From assembly GCA_964580575.1 (NCBI GenBank), contig CAZOLJ010000031.1, positions 1-48,734 on the forward strand: 48,734 nucleotides of DNA, in the 5' to 3' direction. The stretch comes from CAVPDE01 sp964580575 (GTDB lineage: Bacteria; Desulfobacterota; DSM-4660; Desulfatiglandales; HGW-15). Under the pieces are notes generated by a model. That model made no database searches and was not told where the DNA came from. It was given only the letters and a program-made list of their open reading frames with translations. Position numbers and translations under genes: made by a program. Shown here one piece after another: positions 48,718 to 48,734 of the stretch (within the stretch, counting starts at the first letter, position 1; each line of letters begins with the position of its first letter).

Positions 48718-48734
48718 ATATGACGTGCAGAGGG

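Overview
The window reads as a draft-genome or MAG scaffold (three 100-N gaps) from a Gram-negative bacterium, most likely Desulfobacterota (former Deltaproteobacteria). The case for that lineage is indirect: PEP-CTERM-type tails of the VPxPGxxWLLxSGL variety, HMA2/DUF5132/P-type ATPase genes, DUF6064, and intergenic regions full of short C-rich hairpins and low-complexity repeats. No rRNA, tRNA or CRISPR array was seen.

The main theme is phosphate acquisition and phosphate sparing. From left to right: the 3' part of a P-type ATPase, a divergent MetK paralogue, a thioredoxin-type arsenate reductase, a zinc-ribbon/HMA2 pair and a PIN-PhoH protein (1-5162); an operon of methyltransferase, phosphatidylserine decarboxylase and a PHP-glycosyltransferase fusion (5262-9173); a glycosyltransferase, then phnW, phnX and an aminoethylphosphonate-type ABC transporter, with a divergent FAD oxidoreductase (9477-18348). 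Next comes a decayed accessory zone (18438-26500) with a gutted alkaline phosphatase, a fragment of the FAD oxidoreductase, a truncated PEP-CTERM gene, HicBA and MntA/HepT toxin-antitoxin pairs, two copies of a small-ORF/YgiT-zinc-finger module and an ECF sigma-DUF3106 operon.

The right half (26893-48734) holds a DUF5132 protein, methylglyoxal synthase, a LytS/LytT two-component pair, a Tat-exported FAD oxidoreductase with a methyltransferase, DUF6064, a UshA-type 5'-nucleotidase with a CPBP-like membrane protein, a second P-type ATPase with an N-terminal HMA2-like domain, an OlsF-type bifunctional acyltransferase, a DksA/TraR protein, YibE/F, a PEP-CTERM protein, an intact alkaline phosphatase and VapBC.

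The most notable signal lies between the genes. At least eleven intergenic sites carry tetramers of the CTAA type repeated at exactly 11-bp spacing (usually four copies), and most have a -10-like hexamer exactly 11 bp after the last repeat. This is the geometry of PHO boxes bound by PhoB/PhoP-type regulators. The sites precede the lipid operon, the phn transporter, the alkaline phosphatase, DksA, the ECF sigma operon, both YgiT modules, and the zinc-ribbon/HMA2, DUF5132 and HMA2-ATPase genes. I infer one phosphate-starvation regulon that takes in phosphonate and phosphoester scavenging, replacement of phospholipids by glyco- and ornithine lipids, the phosphate-releasing methylglyoxal bypass, and several gene families not usually tied to phosphate. 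All repeat spacings were counted by eye and no search was run.
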